Source: FEN-1219 sp039933105 (GTDB lineage Bacteria > Pseudomonadota > Gammaproteobacteria > Steroidobacterales > Rariloculaceae). From it: 64,000 nucleotides of DNA. The position numbers and the translations under genes are program-made. Of this stretch, positions 34,035 through 43,124 are shown in pieces; the first letter of the stretch is position 1; every line of letters begins with the position of its first letter. The DNA lies in the NCBI GenBank assembly GCA_039933105.1, contig JBDTOT010000016.1, forward strand, positions 33,582 to 97,581, in the 5' to 3' direction. The notes beneath the pieces were generated by a model. It searched no databases. It was given only the letters and a program-made list of their open reading frames with translations, and was not told where the DNA came from.

Positions 34035-34250
34035 ATGGGCTTGGCAATGAGCGTCCCGCAGCTGCTGATCATCTTGGTCATCGTCGCGTTGATCTTTGGC
34101 ACGAAGCGGATAAAGGAAGTCGGCGGCGATCTCGGTAGCGCCGTGAAGAGCTTCCGCAAAGCCATGAACTCCGTGGAAAATAACGAAGACGAAGCCGCCG
34201 GTCCGCCGAAGCAGCTGACCAGCGAGCAGCAGCAGGAAGAAAAGAAGTAA
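34035..34250 (+). CDS. tatA: TatA-type twin-arginine translocase subunit
   Basis: 71 residues: a short N-terminus, one membrane helix (VPQLLIILVIVALIFG), the hinge FGTKRIKEVGGDLG, the amphipathic helix SAVKSFRKAMNSVE and a charged tail ending in QQQEEKK. This is the TatA/E pattern of pore-forming Tat subunits that move folded proteins across the inner membrane. The ATG follows GAGAGGGAT. TatB and TatC are absent here, and secF comes next. Confidence 0.88.
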   Translation: MGLAMSVPQLLIILVIVALIFGTKRIKEVGGDLGSAVKSFRKAMNSVENNEDEAAGPPKQLTSEQQQEEKK

Positions 34251-34324
34251 ACTCCCGCCCGGCGTGGATGCCGGCCATTTCGGCCGCCGCTGGCGCTTGA
34301 GTCTTGTCCCGCGAACTTCCGTTT

Positions 34325-35257
34325 ATGCAGTGGCGCACGCCTAATTTCAATTTCGTCAAATGGCGCCGAGTCGCGATGATCGGCTCGTCCGTCGCGAACC
34401 TCGTTGCGATCGCGGCCATGCTCCCCTTCATCCACGGTCTGAACTACGGCGTCGATTTCACCGGCGGCGTCGACCTCGAAGCCACCTACAGCGCGCCGGC
34501 CAACCTCGACGCGATTCGAACCGGCCTGGAAGGCGTCGGCTTCAAGTCCGTGCAGGTGCAGAACTTCGGCTCGACCTCGGACGTCAAGATCCGGTTGCCG
34601 CCGATTGCGCAGGGCAGCACCCTCGACTCCGTGCAGGAGCAGGTTGTGAAGGTCCTGCGATCGACGGGACCGGACGTCCAGGTAAAGGGGGTCGCGTCCG
34701 TCGGCCCGCAGGTGGGCGAGGATCTCGCGCAACAGGGCGTCCTTGCGATGGTCTTCGCCCTCGCGATGGTGTTTATCTACGTTGCGGTGAGATTCCGGTG
34801 GAAGTTGGCGCTCGGCGCGATCGTTGCAACCGTGCATGACGTGTTGATCACGGCGGGCGCCTTCGCTCTGTTCGGCTGGCAGTTCGACCTGACGGTGCTC
34901 GGCTCGATCCTCGCGGTGCTCGGCTATTCGCTGAACGATACGATCGTCATCTACGATCGAATCCGCGACAACTTCAGGCTCATGCGCCGCGGCACACCCG
35001 AGGCCATCGTCAACGCATCCGTCAACCAGACGCTATCGCGAACCATCATCACGGGCGGCACAACGATGCTGACCGTCGTCGCCTTGTTCCTTTTCGGCGG
35101 CGATGCGCTGCATGGCTTTTCCCTCGCGTTGATCATTGGCATCCTGGTCGGCACTTATTCGTCGGTATACGTCGCGAGCTCGATGGCACTCGTGCTCAAC
35201 ATCTCGCCGCAGGACTTCGTCGAAACGAAGACCGAACGCATCGACGAGCTGCCGTAG
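34325..35257 (+). CDS. secF: Protein translocase subunit SecF
   Basis: 310 residues with the SecF signature: NYGVDFTGGVDLEATY in the first periplasmic region, then six membrane segments with ALAMVFIYVAVRFRWKLALGAIVATVHDV, VLGYSLNDTIVIYDRIRDNFR and SRTIITGGTTMLTV. SecF normally works with SecD to pull secreted proteins across using the proton gradient. I start at ATG 34325. A TTG at 34304 is also in frame. Notably no secD or yajC precedes it; a tatA gene does. Confidence 0.93.
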   Translation: MQWRTPNFNFVKWRRVAMIGSSVANLVAIAAMLPFIHGLNYGVDFTGGVDLEATYSAPANLDAIRTGLEGVGFKSVQVQNFGSTSDVKIRLPPIAQGSTLDSVQEQVVKVLRSTGPDVQVKGVASVGPQVGEDLAQQGVLAMVFALAMVFIYVAVRFRWKLALGAIVATVHDVLITAGAFALFGWQFDLTVLGSILAVLGYSLNDTIVIYDRIRDNFRLMRRGTPEAIVNASVNQTLSRTIITGGTTMLTVVALFLFGGDALHGFSLALIIGILVGTYSSVYVASSMALVLNISPQDFVETKTERIDELP

Positions 35258-35276
35258 AAGACACTACCGAACGTCC

Positions 35277-35831
35277 GTGCGCCCGACCGAGCCGCGTGTC
35301 ACCCTCGAACGACCCACACTGCGTCGCGAGCGCGATTACCTCGATGCTTGTCATCGCAGCCGTATCCTGCATCGCGGCCTCGTGGCCGCAGCGACTACAC
35401 CGGCCGATTACCGCGACTACTTGGAACGCGCGGCCCGCCCAACCCAGGAGTCGTTCTTCGTCGTGGCTATCACGAGCGGGCAGCTTGCCGGCGTCGTGAA
35501 CGTCCTCGATGTAGCGCGCGACGCAATGCCCATTGGGCGACTCGCATATTTTGCGTTCCTTCCGCATGCGGGCTCAGGACTCATGTGCGAAGGCGTGAAA
35601 CACGTTATCGATGTGTCGTTCAGCGAACTCGCCCTCGCCCGGCTCGATGCGGATATCGAGCCCGGTAACGCTCGCTCGCGTGCGTTGGTCGAACGCCTGG
35701 GATTTCGTCGTGGCCGCTTTTCACCCTTGCAGCTGAAGATCGGCGCACGGTGGCGTGCGCACGAGCGTTGGACGCTGCTCCGCAGCGAGTCGCTCGCCGT
35801 CGATGGTCAGGAGCTTGCGGCGCGGGCGTAA
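35277..35831 (+). CDS. GNAT-family N-acetyltransferase (RimJ/RimL-like)
   Basis: 184 residues from the GTG at 35277. The GNAT core is visible as FFVVAITSGQLAGVVNVLD, then IGRLAYFAFLPHAGSGLMCEGVKHVI for the acetyl-CoA loop region, and ARLDADIEPGNARSRALVERLGFRRGR, typical of ribosomal-protein or aminoglycoside-type acetyltransferases. The substrate is unknown. It begins 19 bp after secF and overlaps the convergent Lrp gene by 25 bp. Confidence 0.82.
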   Translation: MRPTEPRVTLERPTLRRERDYLDACHRSRILHRGLVAAATTPADYRDYLERAARPTQESFFVVAITSGQLAGVVNVLDVARDAMPIGRLAYFAFLPHAGSGLMCEGVKHVIDVSFSELALARLDADIEPGNARSRALVERLGFRRGRFSPLQLKIGARWRAHERWTLLRSESLAVDGQELAARA

Positions 35832-36298
35832 CCGAGCGGCAGCGCCGTGGTGTCGATCGCTTGGCGCAGCACGAACGAGGAGTGCACGCCGATCACGCCT
35901 TCGATGCGCGTGATTTTCGTCAGCAGGAAGCGCTGGTACTCATCCATGCTGGGCACGGTGATCTTGAGCTGGTAGTCGGCTTCCTGGCCGGTGATCAGAT
36001 AGCACTCTTGTACCTCGGGGTAGCCGCGCACGACGCTTTCGAACTGCGCGAAACGTTCCGGCGTGTGTCTGTCCATCCGGATGTGAATCAACACGGTGAG
36101 ATCGAGGCCGAGCGAGCGTGGCTCGAGTCGCACCACGCGCTCACGGATTACGCCGGCAGATTCGAGGCGATGAATACGCCGAGAACAAGGCGATGCGGAG
36201 AGGCCTACCCGGTCCGCCACTTCCTGATTGCTGAGGCCGCCGTTGGCCTGAAGCTCGGCCAGGATTTTAAGGTCGAATGAATCGAGTTTTTCGGTCAT
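35807..36298 (-). CDS. Lrp/AsnC-family transcriptional regulator
   Basis: 163 residues: HTH at 5-50 (LDSFDLKILAELQANGGLSNQEVADRVG, SASPCSRRIHRLE) and a RAM effector domain with YLITGQEADYQLKITVPSM and the C-terminal IEGVIGVHSSFVLR. It is transcribed divergently from leuA, separated by 169 bp that hold a 17-bp palindrome. Regulation of leucine synthesis and of itself in response to an amino acid is the simple reading. Confidence 0.92.
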   Translation of the reverse strand: MTEKLDSFDLKILAELQANGGLSNQEVADRVGLSASPCSRRIHRLESAGVIRERVVRLEPRSLGLDLTVLIHIRMDRHTPERFAQFESVVRGYPEVQECYLITGQEADYQLKITVPSMDEYQRFLLTKITRIEGVIGVHSSFVLRQAIDTTALPLGYARAASS

Positions 36299-36330
36299 GG
36301 CGCAATTATAAGTCTGAAAACGGTAGATAT

Positions 36331-36347
36331 CAGCATGAGGCATGCTG
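36331..36347. promoter_or_regulatory. Candidate Lrp-type operator between lrp-like gene and leuA
   Basis: CAGCATG AGG CATGCTG is a perfect 7-bp inverted repeat with a 3-bp spacer. CAG/CTG ends at this spacing fit the general Lrp half-site pattern (YAG...CTR). It lies 33 bp upstream of the regulator start and 121 bp upstream of leuA. Confidence 0.55.
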
Positions 36348-36467
36348 TAAACGCGCGGAAATCGAAAAAATAGACCGATTCTGCCGCAGCAGCCAGCCTA
36401 GAATGGCGAACTTCGTTAGCGGCGGAGCTTATGCCCGTCGCGTCTGGCCTCAAGTAAGGATCTCGTC

Positions 36468-38150
36468 ATGAGCCAATTCGACTACCGCAAGTACCGACCC
36501 TACCGGCCGATCGCTCTGGCCGATCGGCGTTGGCCGGACCAAACGATCGAGCGTTCGCCCGACTGGTGCAGTGTCGACCTGCGCGACGGCAATCAGGCAC
36601 TCGTGCAACCGATGTCGGTCGCGAAAAAGCTCGAGCTCTTTGCGTTGCTGGTCGAGATCGGCTTCAAGGAGATCGAGATCGGGTTTCCGTCGGCATCGCA
36701 GACTGAGTACGACTTTGCGCGCCGGCTCATCGAGCGCGACCTGATTCCTGCCGACGTCACCATTCAAGTACTCACGCAAGCGCGCGGCGAGCTGATCGAA
36801 CGCACGTTCGAGGCGTTGCGCGGTGTAAAACGCGCCGTCGTGCACGTCTACAACTCCACCTCGCCGGTCCAGCGAGAGCAAGTATTTCGCGCGAGCAAGG
36901 AAGAGATCGTGGCCATCGCCGTCAACGGCGCGCGGTTGCTCGAGGAAGGCGCAAAGAAACACCCACATGCGGAGTGGCTGTTCGAGTACTCGCCGGAGAG
37001 TTTCTCCGGCACCGAGCCGGAATTCGTGGTTGAGGTCTGCAACGCCGTGCTCGACGTTTGGCAGCCGCAGCGCGGTCGCAACGTCATCATCAATTTGCCG
37101 GCGACGGTCGAGATGACGACGCCGAACCTGTTCGCCGATCAAATCGAGTATTTCTGCCGCAACGTGAAGTATCGCGAGCACATTCGCGTGAGCCTCCACA
37201 CGCACAACGATCGCGGGTGTGCCGTTGCGGCCGCCGAGCTCGGCCTGCTGGCCGGCGCCGACCGTATAGAGGGCACACTGTTCGGTAACGGCGAGCGCAC
37301 CGGCAACATGGATATCGTCACGATGGCCATGAACCTGTACTCGCAGGGCATCGACCCGCGGCTGAACTTTGCCGAAATGGGCCGGATCATCGAGGCCTAT
37401 AAGCGCTGCACCGACATGCCCGTGCATCCGCGCCATCCGTGGGCCGGCGACCTCGTGTATGCCGCGTTCTCCGGCAGCCACCAAGACGCGATCCGCAAGT
37501 CGATGGCGTACCACCGCGACCAGGCGCTCCCGCATTGGTCGGTCGCGTATCTGCCGATCGACCCGCGCGATCTCGGGCGGCGCTACGAGGAGGTCGTCCG
37601 TATCAACAGCCAGTCGGGCAAGGGCGGCGTGGCGCTCGTGCTCGAGCGCGATCACGGCATCACGTTGCCGAAGTGGCTGCACCCGGTCGTGAGCCGCGTC
37701 GTGCAGGCGCATGCCGATGCGAGCGGCGAGGAAGTGTCATCGCGGCAGGTGTTGGGTCTGTTCGAGAAGGATTTTCTGTCGATTCCAGATGGCTGGAAGC
37801 TGCAGGGCTACGATCTGCATTCGGAAGAGCAGCGCACGCACGGCAGATTCCGACTTGCGAAGACCGGCGCCGAGCTCGTGTTGAACGGCGATGGGCAGGG
37901 GCTGATCGAGGCATTGATCGATGCGGTGAACCGGCGGTTTGGAGTGACGGTGGCCGTAGCCGAGTTCGACGAGCACGCCATGGCGCCCGGCACCGAGGCG
38001 AAGGCCCTGGCTTCGGTCACGGTGGAAGCCGGCGGCAAGCAGGCCAGCGCGTGCTGCATCGACGAGGACACTTCGCTCGCGACGCTGCAGGCCACGTTGT
38101 CGGCCATCGGCCGCGTGCTCGCCGCGCAAACGTTGCGCGAAGCCATCTGA
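36468..38150 (+). CDS. leuA: 2-isopropylmalate synthase (long form)
   Basis: 560 residues, first committed step of leucine synthesis: 2-oxoisovalerate plus acetyl-CoA gives 2-isopropylmalate. The catalytic TIM barrel has VDLRDGNQALVQPM (divalent-metal Asp), the HTHNDRG metal His pair, and FGNGERTGN. The C-terminal regulatory domain with ASVTVEAGGKQASACCIDED binds leucine for feedback inhibition. Length and sequence fit the LeuA type found in actinobacteria and some proteobacteria. AAGGAT precedes the start. Confidence 0.95.
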   Translation: MSQFDYRKYRPYRPIALADRRWPDQTIERSPDWCSVDLRDGNQALVQPMSVAKKLELFALLVEIGFKEIEIGFPSASQTEYDFARRLIERDLIPADVTIQVLTQARGELIERTFEALRGVKRAVVHVYNSTSPVQREQVFRASKEEIVAIAVNGARLLEEGAKKHPHAEWLFEYSPESFSGTEPEFVVEVCNAVLDVWQPQRGRNVIINLPATVEMTTPNLFADQIEYFCRNVKYREHIRVSLHTHNDRGCAVAAAELGLLAGADRIEGTLFGNGERTGNMDIVTMAMNLYSQGIDPRLNFAEMGRIIEAYKRCTDMPVHPRHPWAGDLVYAAFSGSHQDAIRKSMAYHRDQALPHWSVAYLPIDPRDLGRRYEEVVRINSQSGKGGVALVLERDHGITLPKWLHPVVSRVVQAHADASGEEVSSRQVLGLFEKDFLSIPDGWKLQGYDLHSEEQRTHGRFRLAKTGAELVLNGDGQGLIEALIDAVNRRFGVTVAVAEFDEHAMAPGTEAKALASVTVEAGGKQASACCIDEDTSLATLQATLSAIGRVLAAQTLREAI

Positions 38151-38160
38151 CCACGGTCGT

Positions 38161-39597
38161 GTGAGCGCCTTCGCGTCCGCCGATATCGCGTTTCTCGACG
38201 CCCGGGCACTCGCCGCGCTGCTGGCCCGACGTGAGCTCTCGGTCGTGGAAGTGCTCGACGGGTTCTTGGGACAGATCGAGCGGCTGAACGATCGAGTCAA
38301 CGCGATCGTCACGCTGAGGTCGGTCACCGAGCTGCGTGCGGAAGCCGTTGGGGCCGATCGACGGCTCGCGTCGGGCGAGGAGCTTGGCGCATTGCATGGT
38401 CTGCCGATGGCGATCAAGGACCTCTCCCTCACGCGCGGCCTGCGCACGACGTTCGGTTCACTCGTGTATCGGGACTTCGTGCCGACCAGCGATGAGCTTT
38501 ACGTAGAGCGCTGCCGGCGCGCCGGCGCAATCATCATCGGCAAGACCAACACGCCCGAATTCGGCGCCGGCTCCCAGACCTTCAACGCCGTGTTCGGTGC
38601 CACGCGCAATCCCTACGATCTCACGAAGACGAGCGGGGGCAGCACGGGCGGCGGCGCGGCAGCGCTTGCCAGTGGCATGCTGCCGATCGCCGACGGCACG
38701 GATTTGGGTGGTTCGCTGCGCAATCCCGCCAGCTTCTGCAACGTGGTCGGTTTTCGCCCGTCGCCTGGGCGGGTGCCGCGGTTGAATGCGCGTGCGGGCG
38801 ATACCCTGGGCGTACACGGACCCATGGCGCGCAGCGTCGCCGACGTTGCCTGGTTGCTGGCGGTCATGGCGGGGCCGGACGCGCGCGACCCGCTATCGTT
38901 GCCCGAGTCGGGCGCAACGTTTCTCGCGCCGCTCGAACGCGACTTTCACGGCGCGCGCATCGCGTGGAGCACAAACTTGGGGCGCTACCCGGTCGAGGGA
39001 GTGGTCACGCGAGTCTGCGACGCTGCGCGACCGGTCCTGGTTCAGCTTGGTTGCGAGGTTGTGAACGACGAGCCGGATCTCGACGGCGTCGACGAGCTGT
39101 TTCAGACGTTGCGCGCGCAAGGCTTTGCAGCGATCCACCGCCGTGATCTCGAGCGGCACCGGTCGTCGCTGAAGGACACCGTCGTCTGGAATATCGAACG
39201 CGGCCTGGCACTCACCCCCGACGATCTCGCGCGCGCGGCTGCGATCAAGACGGCGGTCGACACGCGTGTCGCCGCGTTCTTCGAGCGTTACAATTTCCTC
39301 GCGCTGCCCGTTGTGCAGGTCGCGCCTTTCGCCGTGGAGACGCAATGGGTGCGCGAGATCGAGGGCGTACCGATGCCGACGTACATCGACTGGATGGCGA
39401 CGTGCTACGCGATCAGCTGCACAGGTCTGCCCGCCATCAGCGTTCCGTGTGGTTTCACCCCACAGGGTCTGCCGATCGGTCTACAAATCGTCGGTCGTCG
39501 CGGCCGTGACTTCGAGGTGCTGCAGCTTGCGCATGCGTTCGAACAGGTCACGCGTCACGCACTGCGCCGCCCTCCGCTAGCGGCGCCGAAAACCTAA
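38161..39597 (+). CDS. Amidase (amidase signature family)
   Basis: 478 residues starting at GTG 38161, 10 bp after leuA. The catalytic triad of the family is visible: K86 in MAIKDL, S161 in TSGGSTGGGAAALASG and S185 in DLGGSLRNPAS. Members hydrolyse aliphatic or aryl amides, or act as GatA-like subunits. GatB/C partners are missing, so a catabolic amidase is more likely. The substrate is unknown. Confidence 0.9.
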   Translation: MSAFASADIAFLDARALAALLARRELSVVEVLDGFLGQIERLNDRVNAIVTLRSVTELRAEAVGADRRLASGEELGALHGLPMAIKDLSLTRGLRTTFGSLVYRDFVPTSDELYVERCRRAGAIIIGKTNTPEFGAGSQTFNAVFGATRNPYDLTKTSGGSTGGGAAALASGMLPIADGTDLGGSLRNPASFCNVVGFRPSPGRVPRLNARAGDTLGVHGPMARSVADVAWLLAVMAGPDARDPLSLPESGATFLAPLERDFHGARIAWSTNLGRYPVEGVVTRVCDAARPVLVQLGCEVVNDEPDLDGVDELFQTLRAQGFAAIHRRDLERHRSSLKDTVVWNIERGLALTPDDLARAAAIKTAVDTRVAAFFERYNFLALPVVQVAPFAVETQWVREIEGVPMPTYIDWMATCYAISCTGLPAISVPCGFTPQGLPIGLQIVGRRGRDFEVLQLAHAFEQVTRHALRRPPLAAPKT

Positions 39598-39626
39598 ACC
39601 AAAAAAAAGCCCGGCCGAAGCCGGGC
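39598..39626 (-). terminator. Rho-independent terminator for the minus-strand aminotransferase
   Basis: Read on the minus strand, GCCCGGC TTCG GCCGGGC is a 7-bp perfect stem with a stable UUCG loop, followed by eight Ts. It lies about 140 bp after the aminotransferase stop. On the plus strand the T tract is poor, so it acts mainly on the minus transcript. Confidence 0.85.
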
Positions 39627-39762
39627 AAGTCTTTGGGGGAAACCGTCAGGAGCAAACCTCCGAAACTTGACTGACAGTATCCGCGCGTAGCGGGGCAGCG
39701 CTTGTGAACCGAGTCACAGCTTTGACATAACCGCGCACGACCTGCGTCGCGATTGGCAGGCG

Positions 39763-41028
39763 CTAGCCGACGGAATAAGTGTCGGCGAGTCGGTACTGCG
39801 GGTTCTGCTTGAGCCAGGCGGCCAATCGATCCTTGCGGCCAATGGCCGTCGGGATGAAGTCGAGCGCCTGCTTCAAGCGGTCGTTCGGCTCGGCGCAGCT
39901 GAAGCGCAGGAAGCCGGCGCCGGCCTGCCCGAAGCACTCGCCGCCGAGGCACGCGATGCCGAATTTGTCGTCGGCGCCTTGCAGCATGTACAGCGCGAGG
40001 CCATGGCTCGTGACGCCAAGTTCGTTGCACACCGGCGCTACGTTCGGAAACACATAGAACGTTGCCGTGGGATCGAGCGTGCTGAACCCTTCGATGCGGT
40101 TCAGGCCTTCCGTCAGCAATACGACCTTCTCGCGGAACTTCAACATGACTTCGTCGCGCTCCTTGCGATCGCGCTTGAGCGCGGCAGTGCCCGCGAGCTG
40201 CACGATGGGAGGAGTGCACGACAACGTCGTGTTGATCATCTTCCCGATCACGTCGGCGACTTCGGGCGAGGCGACGGCAAACCCGAGTCGCCAGCCGCTC
40301 ATGCTGTATGACTTGCTGAACGTGTAAGCGCCCACGCTCTGCGCGAGCATGTCCGGTTGGCTCAGAATCGAGTGATGGCTGCCACGCCAGACCATGTGGC
40401 AGTACGGCTCGTCACTGAAGATCGCGACGTCGCGGCCGCGAACCGCGTCGGCGATCCGCTGCAAATCGTCTTTTGTCGTGACGCCGCCGGTCGGATTGTG
40501 TGGCGAGTTCAGGAAGATCGCGCGCGGTGCGGGATCTTCTTTGAGGAATCGCTCGATGTCGGCGATATGGGGGCGGAAACCGTTCGACTGCTTCAGCGGC
40601 GTGAGCACGGCGCGCGCGCCGCGCCGTTCGATGTTCGGCAGGTAGGTCGGAAAATACGGGCTGAACACGAGCACGCCGTCGCCGGGATTCAAAAAGGCCT
40701 CGCAGAAGAACTGCTCGAACACCTTTGCGCCGGGGCCGGCGACGATGTTGCGGGCCTCCGCGGGGATGTCGAATTCGGTGCGCACGAATTCCGCCGCGGC
40801 TTCGCGAAACTCGGGGATGCCGGGTGACGGGCAATAGTGCGACTGGTTGTTCTTGATGGCGTCCATGCCGCCGGCTCGTGCCGAGGCGGTGCTATCGAAG
40901 GGGCTGTCGCCGATCTCGAGCTCGACGACGTCCTTGCCGGCCGCTTTCAACGAGCGCGCCATGGCGAGCACGGTAAACGCGGTTTCGACGGAGAGGGAAC
41001 GGGCGAAAGCACTCAGTTGAGCGGACAC
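39763..41028 (-). CDS. Class I/II pyridoxal-phosphate aminotransferase
   Basis: 421 residues of the aspartate aminotransferase fold: LEIGDSPFDSTA near the N-terminus, FLNSPHNPTGG, FSDEPYCHMVW and the Schiff-base lysine in TFSKSYSMSGWRLGF, with the phosphate-binding Arg. The C-terminal FLRFSCAEPNDRL is the substrate-carboxylate Arg region. The amino donor cannot be told from sequence. It stands alone, ended by a strong terminator. Confidence 0.92.
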   Translation of the reverse strand: MSAQLSAFARSLSVETAFTVLAMARSLKAAGKDVVELEIGDSPFDSTASARAGGMDAIKNNQSHYCPSPGIPEFREAAAEFVRTEFDIPAEARNIVAGPGAKVFEQFFCEAFLNPGDGVLVFSPYFPTYLPNIERRGARAVLTPLKQSNGFRPHIADIERFLKEDPAPRAIFLNSPHNPTGGVTTKDDLQRIADAVRGRDVAIFSDEPYCHMVWRGSHHSILSQPDMLAQSVGAYTFSKSYSMSGWRLGFAVASPEVADVIGKMINTTLSCTPPIVQLAGTAALKRDRKERDEVMLKFREKVVLLTEGLNRIEGFSTLDPTATFYVFPNVAPVCNELGVTSHGLALYMLQGADDKFGIACLGGECFGQAGAGFLRFSCAEPNDRLKQALDFIPTAIGRKDRLAAWLKQNPQYRLADTYSVG

Positions 41029-41230
41029 GGCGGCACCTTACGTTCGGGAAGACGGGAAGTTTCTGGCTCGGGGCGCGTTGTTTTGGTCCAAGGGACCGCA
41101 GCGGTTTCGAGCGGCGCAAGCATAGCACCGAGGGCGGCGCCCTTCGACCGATGCGCGACGGCCGGTGGCTTATGTCTCCGGGCTCACCGAGGCATAATGC
41201 CGCCTCGTTTCTGTGAAGAGGAGAATTCGA

Positions 41231-41599
41231 ATGATCGGTTACGTAACGCTGGGCACGAACGATCTCGCTCGCGCCTCGAAATTCTACGACGCGCTGCTCG
41301 CCGAGATCGGCGGCAAACGCATGCTCGAGTCTGATCGCTTCGTGTCTTGGTCGGCGGGCGAGCACAGCCCCGGCCTCGGCGTGATCAAGCCTTTCGACGG
41401 CCAGAATGCGACGGGCGGTAATGGCACGATGGTTGCGCTGGCCATGGACTCCCGCGAGAAGGTCGACGCCCTGTACAACCAGGCCATGAAACTCGGCGCC
41501 AAAGACGAGGGTCCGCCCGGACTGCGTTGGGGCAATTTCTACGTCGGGTACTTCCGCGATCTCGACGGCAACAAGCTGAACGCTTTCTGCATGGGCTGA
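41231..41599 (+). CDS. VOC-superfamily protein
   Basis: 122 residues from the ATG at 41231 after GAGGAGA. One VOC domain: MIGYVTLGTNDLARASKFYDALLAEIG, SPGLGVIKPFDGQNATGGNG and the terminal YVGYFRDLDGNKLNAFCMG. The usual last metal Glu (DPDGN..E) is replaced by Asn/Ala, so it may not be a classical glyoxalase. It is probably monocistronic or read with trkH. Confidence 0.85.
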   Translation: MIGYVTLGTNDLARASKFYDALLAEIGGKRMLESDRFVSWSAGEHSPGLGVIKPFDGQNATGGNGTMVALAMDSREKVDALYNQAMKLGAKDEGPPGLRWGNFYVGYFRDLDGNKLNAFCMG

Positions 41600-41684
41600 T
41601 TCACGAGACTTGCGCCGGCGCGCGCGGCCAGCACGGCCGCGCGCAGCCGCCGCTCCGACGAGCCGGCGCGTCGCTTCTCTTTCT

Positions 41685-43124
41685 ATGCTCATAGTTCTGC
41701 GAACGCTCGGTCTGCTGTTGCTCGCCTTTGGTGCGACGCTTGTATTGCCCATGGCAATCTCGCTGCTCTATGGCGACGGTGAGTTCTCTCACTTCGCCGC
41801 GGCGTGCGCGGCGGGCGTGGTTGCAGGTCTTGCGCTATGGCTGCCGTTCCGGCGGCGTGCAATGGTGCTGCGCAGCCGCGACGGTTTCGTGATCGTTGCG
41901 CTCGTGTGGGCGGTCATGGGCCTCACCGGCGCCGTGCCGTTCATGCTCACGCTCGGCCTCGACTTTCCGGCGGCCTTCTTCGAGTCCGTGTCGGGCTACA
42001 CGACGACAGGCTCCACCACGCTCGTGGGGTTGGAAGGCCTGCCGCCCTCGATACTGTTGTATCGCCAGCAGATCCAGTGGCTCGGTGGTCTGGGCGTCAT
42101 CGTGCTTGCGGTCGCGCTGTTGCCGATGCTGGGCATCGGCGGAATGCAGCTCTATAAGGGCGACACGCCTGGCCCGTTCAAAGACGAAAGAATCACGCCG
42201 CGGGTTACGCGCTCGGCGCGCAGCCTGTGCTTCGTGTACGCGGTGCTGACGCTGTTGTGTGCCGCGGCTTTTTGGTTCTCGGGCATGAGCCTATTCGACG
42301 CCGTGGGTCATAGTTTCTCCACGCTGTCGACGGGCGGGTATTCGACGCACGATGAAAACATCGGGTACTTCAAGAGCTTTCCCATCGAGATCGTGACGAC
42401 CGTGTTCTCGTTGATTGGCGCCATCAGCTTCAACGAGCACTTCGTGGCGCTGCGGACGCTGCAGCTCCAGCGCTATCAGCGAGACACCCAGACGCGGGTG
42501 TTTTTGGGTGTCGTCATCGTGCTCACGATCGTGACGACTGCGGTGCTGTATGTGCAGGGGACGTATCCCTCGCTGCCGGACGCGTTGCGGTACGGCCTGT
42601 TCGCATCCGCCGCCGCTGTGTCGACGAGCGGTTTCGACGTAGCGGATTTCGCCCTGTGGCCGCTTGCGTTGCCGGTGCTGCTGATCTTCGCGATGTTCGT
42701 GGGCGGGTGCGCCGGCTCGAGTGCCGGTGGCATGAAAGTCATCCGCTACGTCGTACTGTTCAAACGCGTCGGCGTGCACATTCACCGGCTGATTCACCCG
42801 CAGGCGATTCGTCGCATGAAGCTCGACGGTCAGCCGGTGCCGGATTCCGTGGTGGAGGCCGTCGGCGGATTTTTCGCCGTCTACGTCGTGGTATTCGTGA
42901 TCTTCATGATCCTTGCGATGATGGACGGCATGGACCAGGTCACAGCGTTCGGCGCTGTTGCGACGTCGATCAACAATGCGGGCCCGGGCTTGGGTAAGGT
43001 GGCGATGACGTTCGCGGACGTGAGCCCGCAGGGCAAGATCGTGTTCGCGGTCGCGATGTTGTTCGGCCGGCTCGAGATCTTCACGTTCCTCGTGCTGTTG
43101 ACGCCGGCGTTCTGGAGGCGGTAG
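41685..43124 (+). CDS. trkH: TrkH/KtrB-family potassium uptake protein
   Basis: 479 residues with the four membrane-pore-membrane repeats. The selectivity loops are SGYTTTGSTT, LSTGGYSTH, AVSTSGFDVADF and TSINNAGPGLG, each with the central Gly. The channel conducts K+ and is normally gated by a TrkA ring, which is not encoded next to it. I start at ATG 41685 since the protein begins there with a first membrane segment. The last 44 bp overlap the convergent MarR gene. Confidence 0.93.
   Translation: MLIVLRTLGLLLLAFGATLVLPMAISLLYGDGEFSHFAAACAAGVVAGLALWLPFRRRAMVLRSRDGFVIVALVWAVMGLTGAVPFMLTLGLDFPAAFFESVSGYTTTGSTTLVGLEGLPPSILLYRQQIQWLGGLGVIVLAVALLPMLGIGGMQLYKGDTPGPFKDERITPRVTRSARSLCFVYAVLTLLCAAAFWFSGMSLFDAVGHSFSTLSTGGYSTHDENIGYFKSFPIEIVTTVFSLIGAISFNEHFVALRTLQLQRYQRDTQTRVFLGVVIVLTIVTTAVLYVQGTYPSLPDALRYGLFASAAAVSTSGFDVADFALWPLALPVLLIFAMFVGGCAGSSAGGMKVIRYVVLFKRVGVHIHRLIHPQAIRRMKLDGQPVPDSVVEAVGGFFAVYVVVFVIFMILAMMDGMDQVTAFGAVATSINNAGPGLGKVAMTFADVSPQGKIVFAVAMLFGRLEIFTFLVLLTPAFWRR

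Noticed and set aside
36450..37712. 420-codon minus-strand frame over leuA
   Set aside because: Antisense shadow of leuA in GC-rich DNA. No ribosome site or domain.
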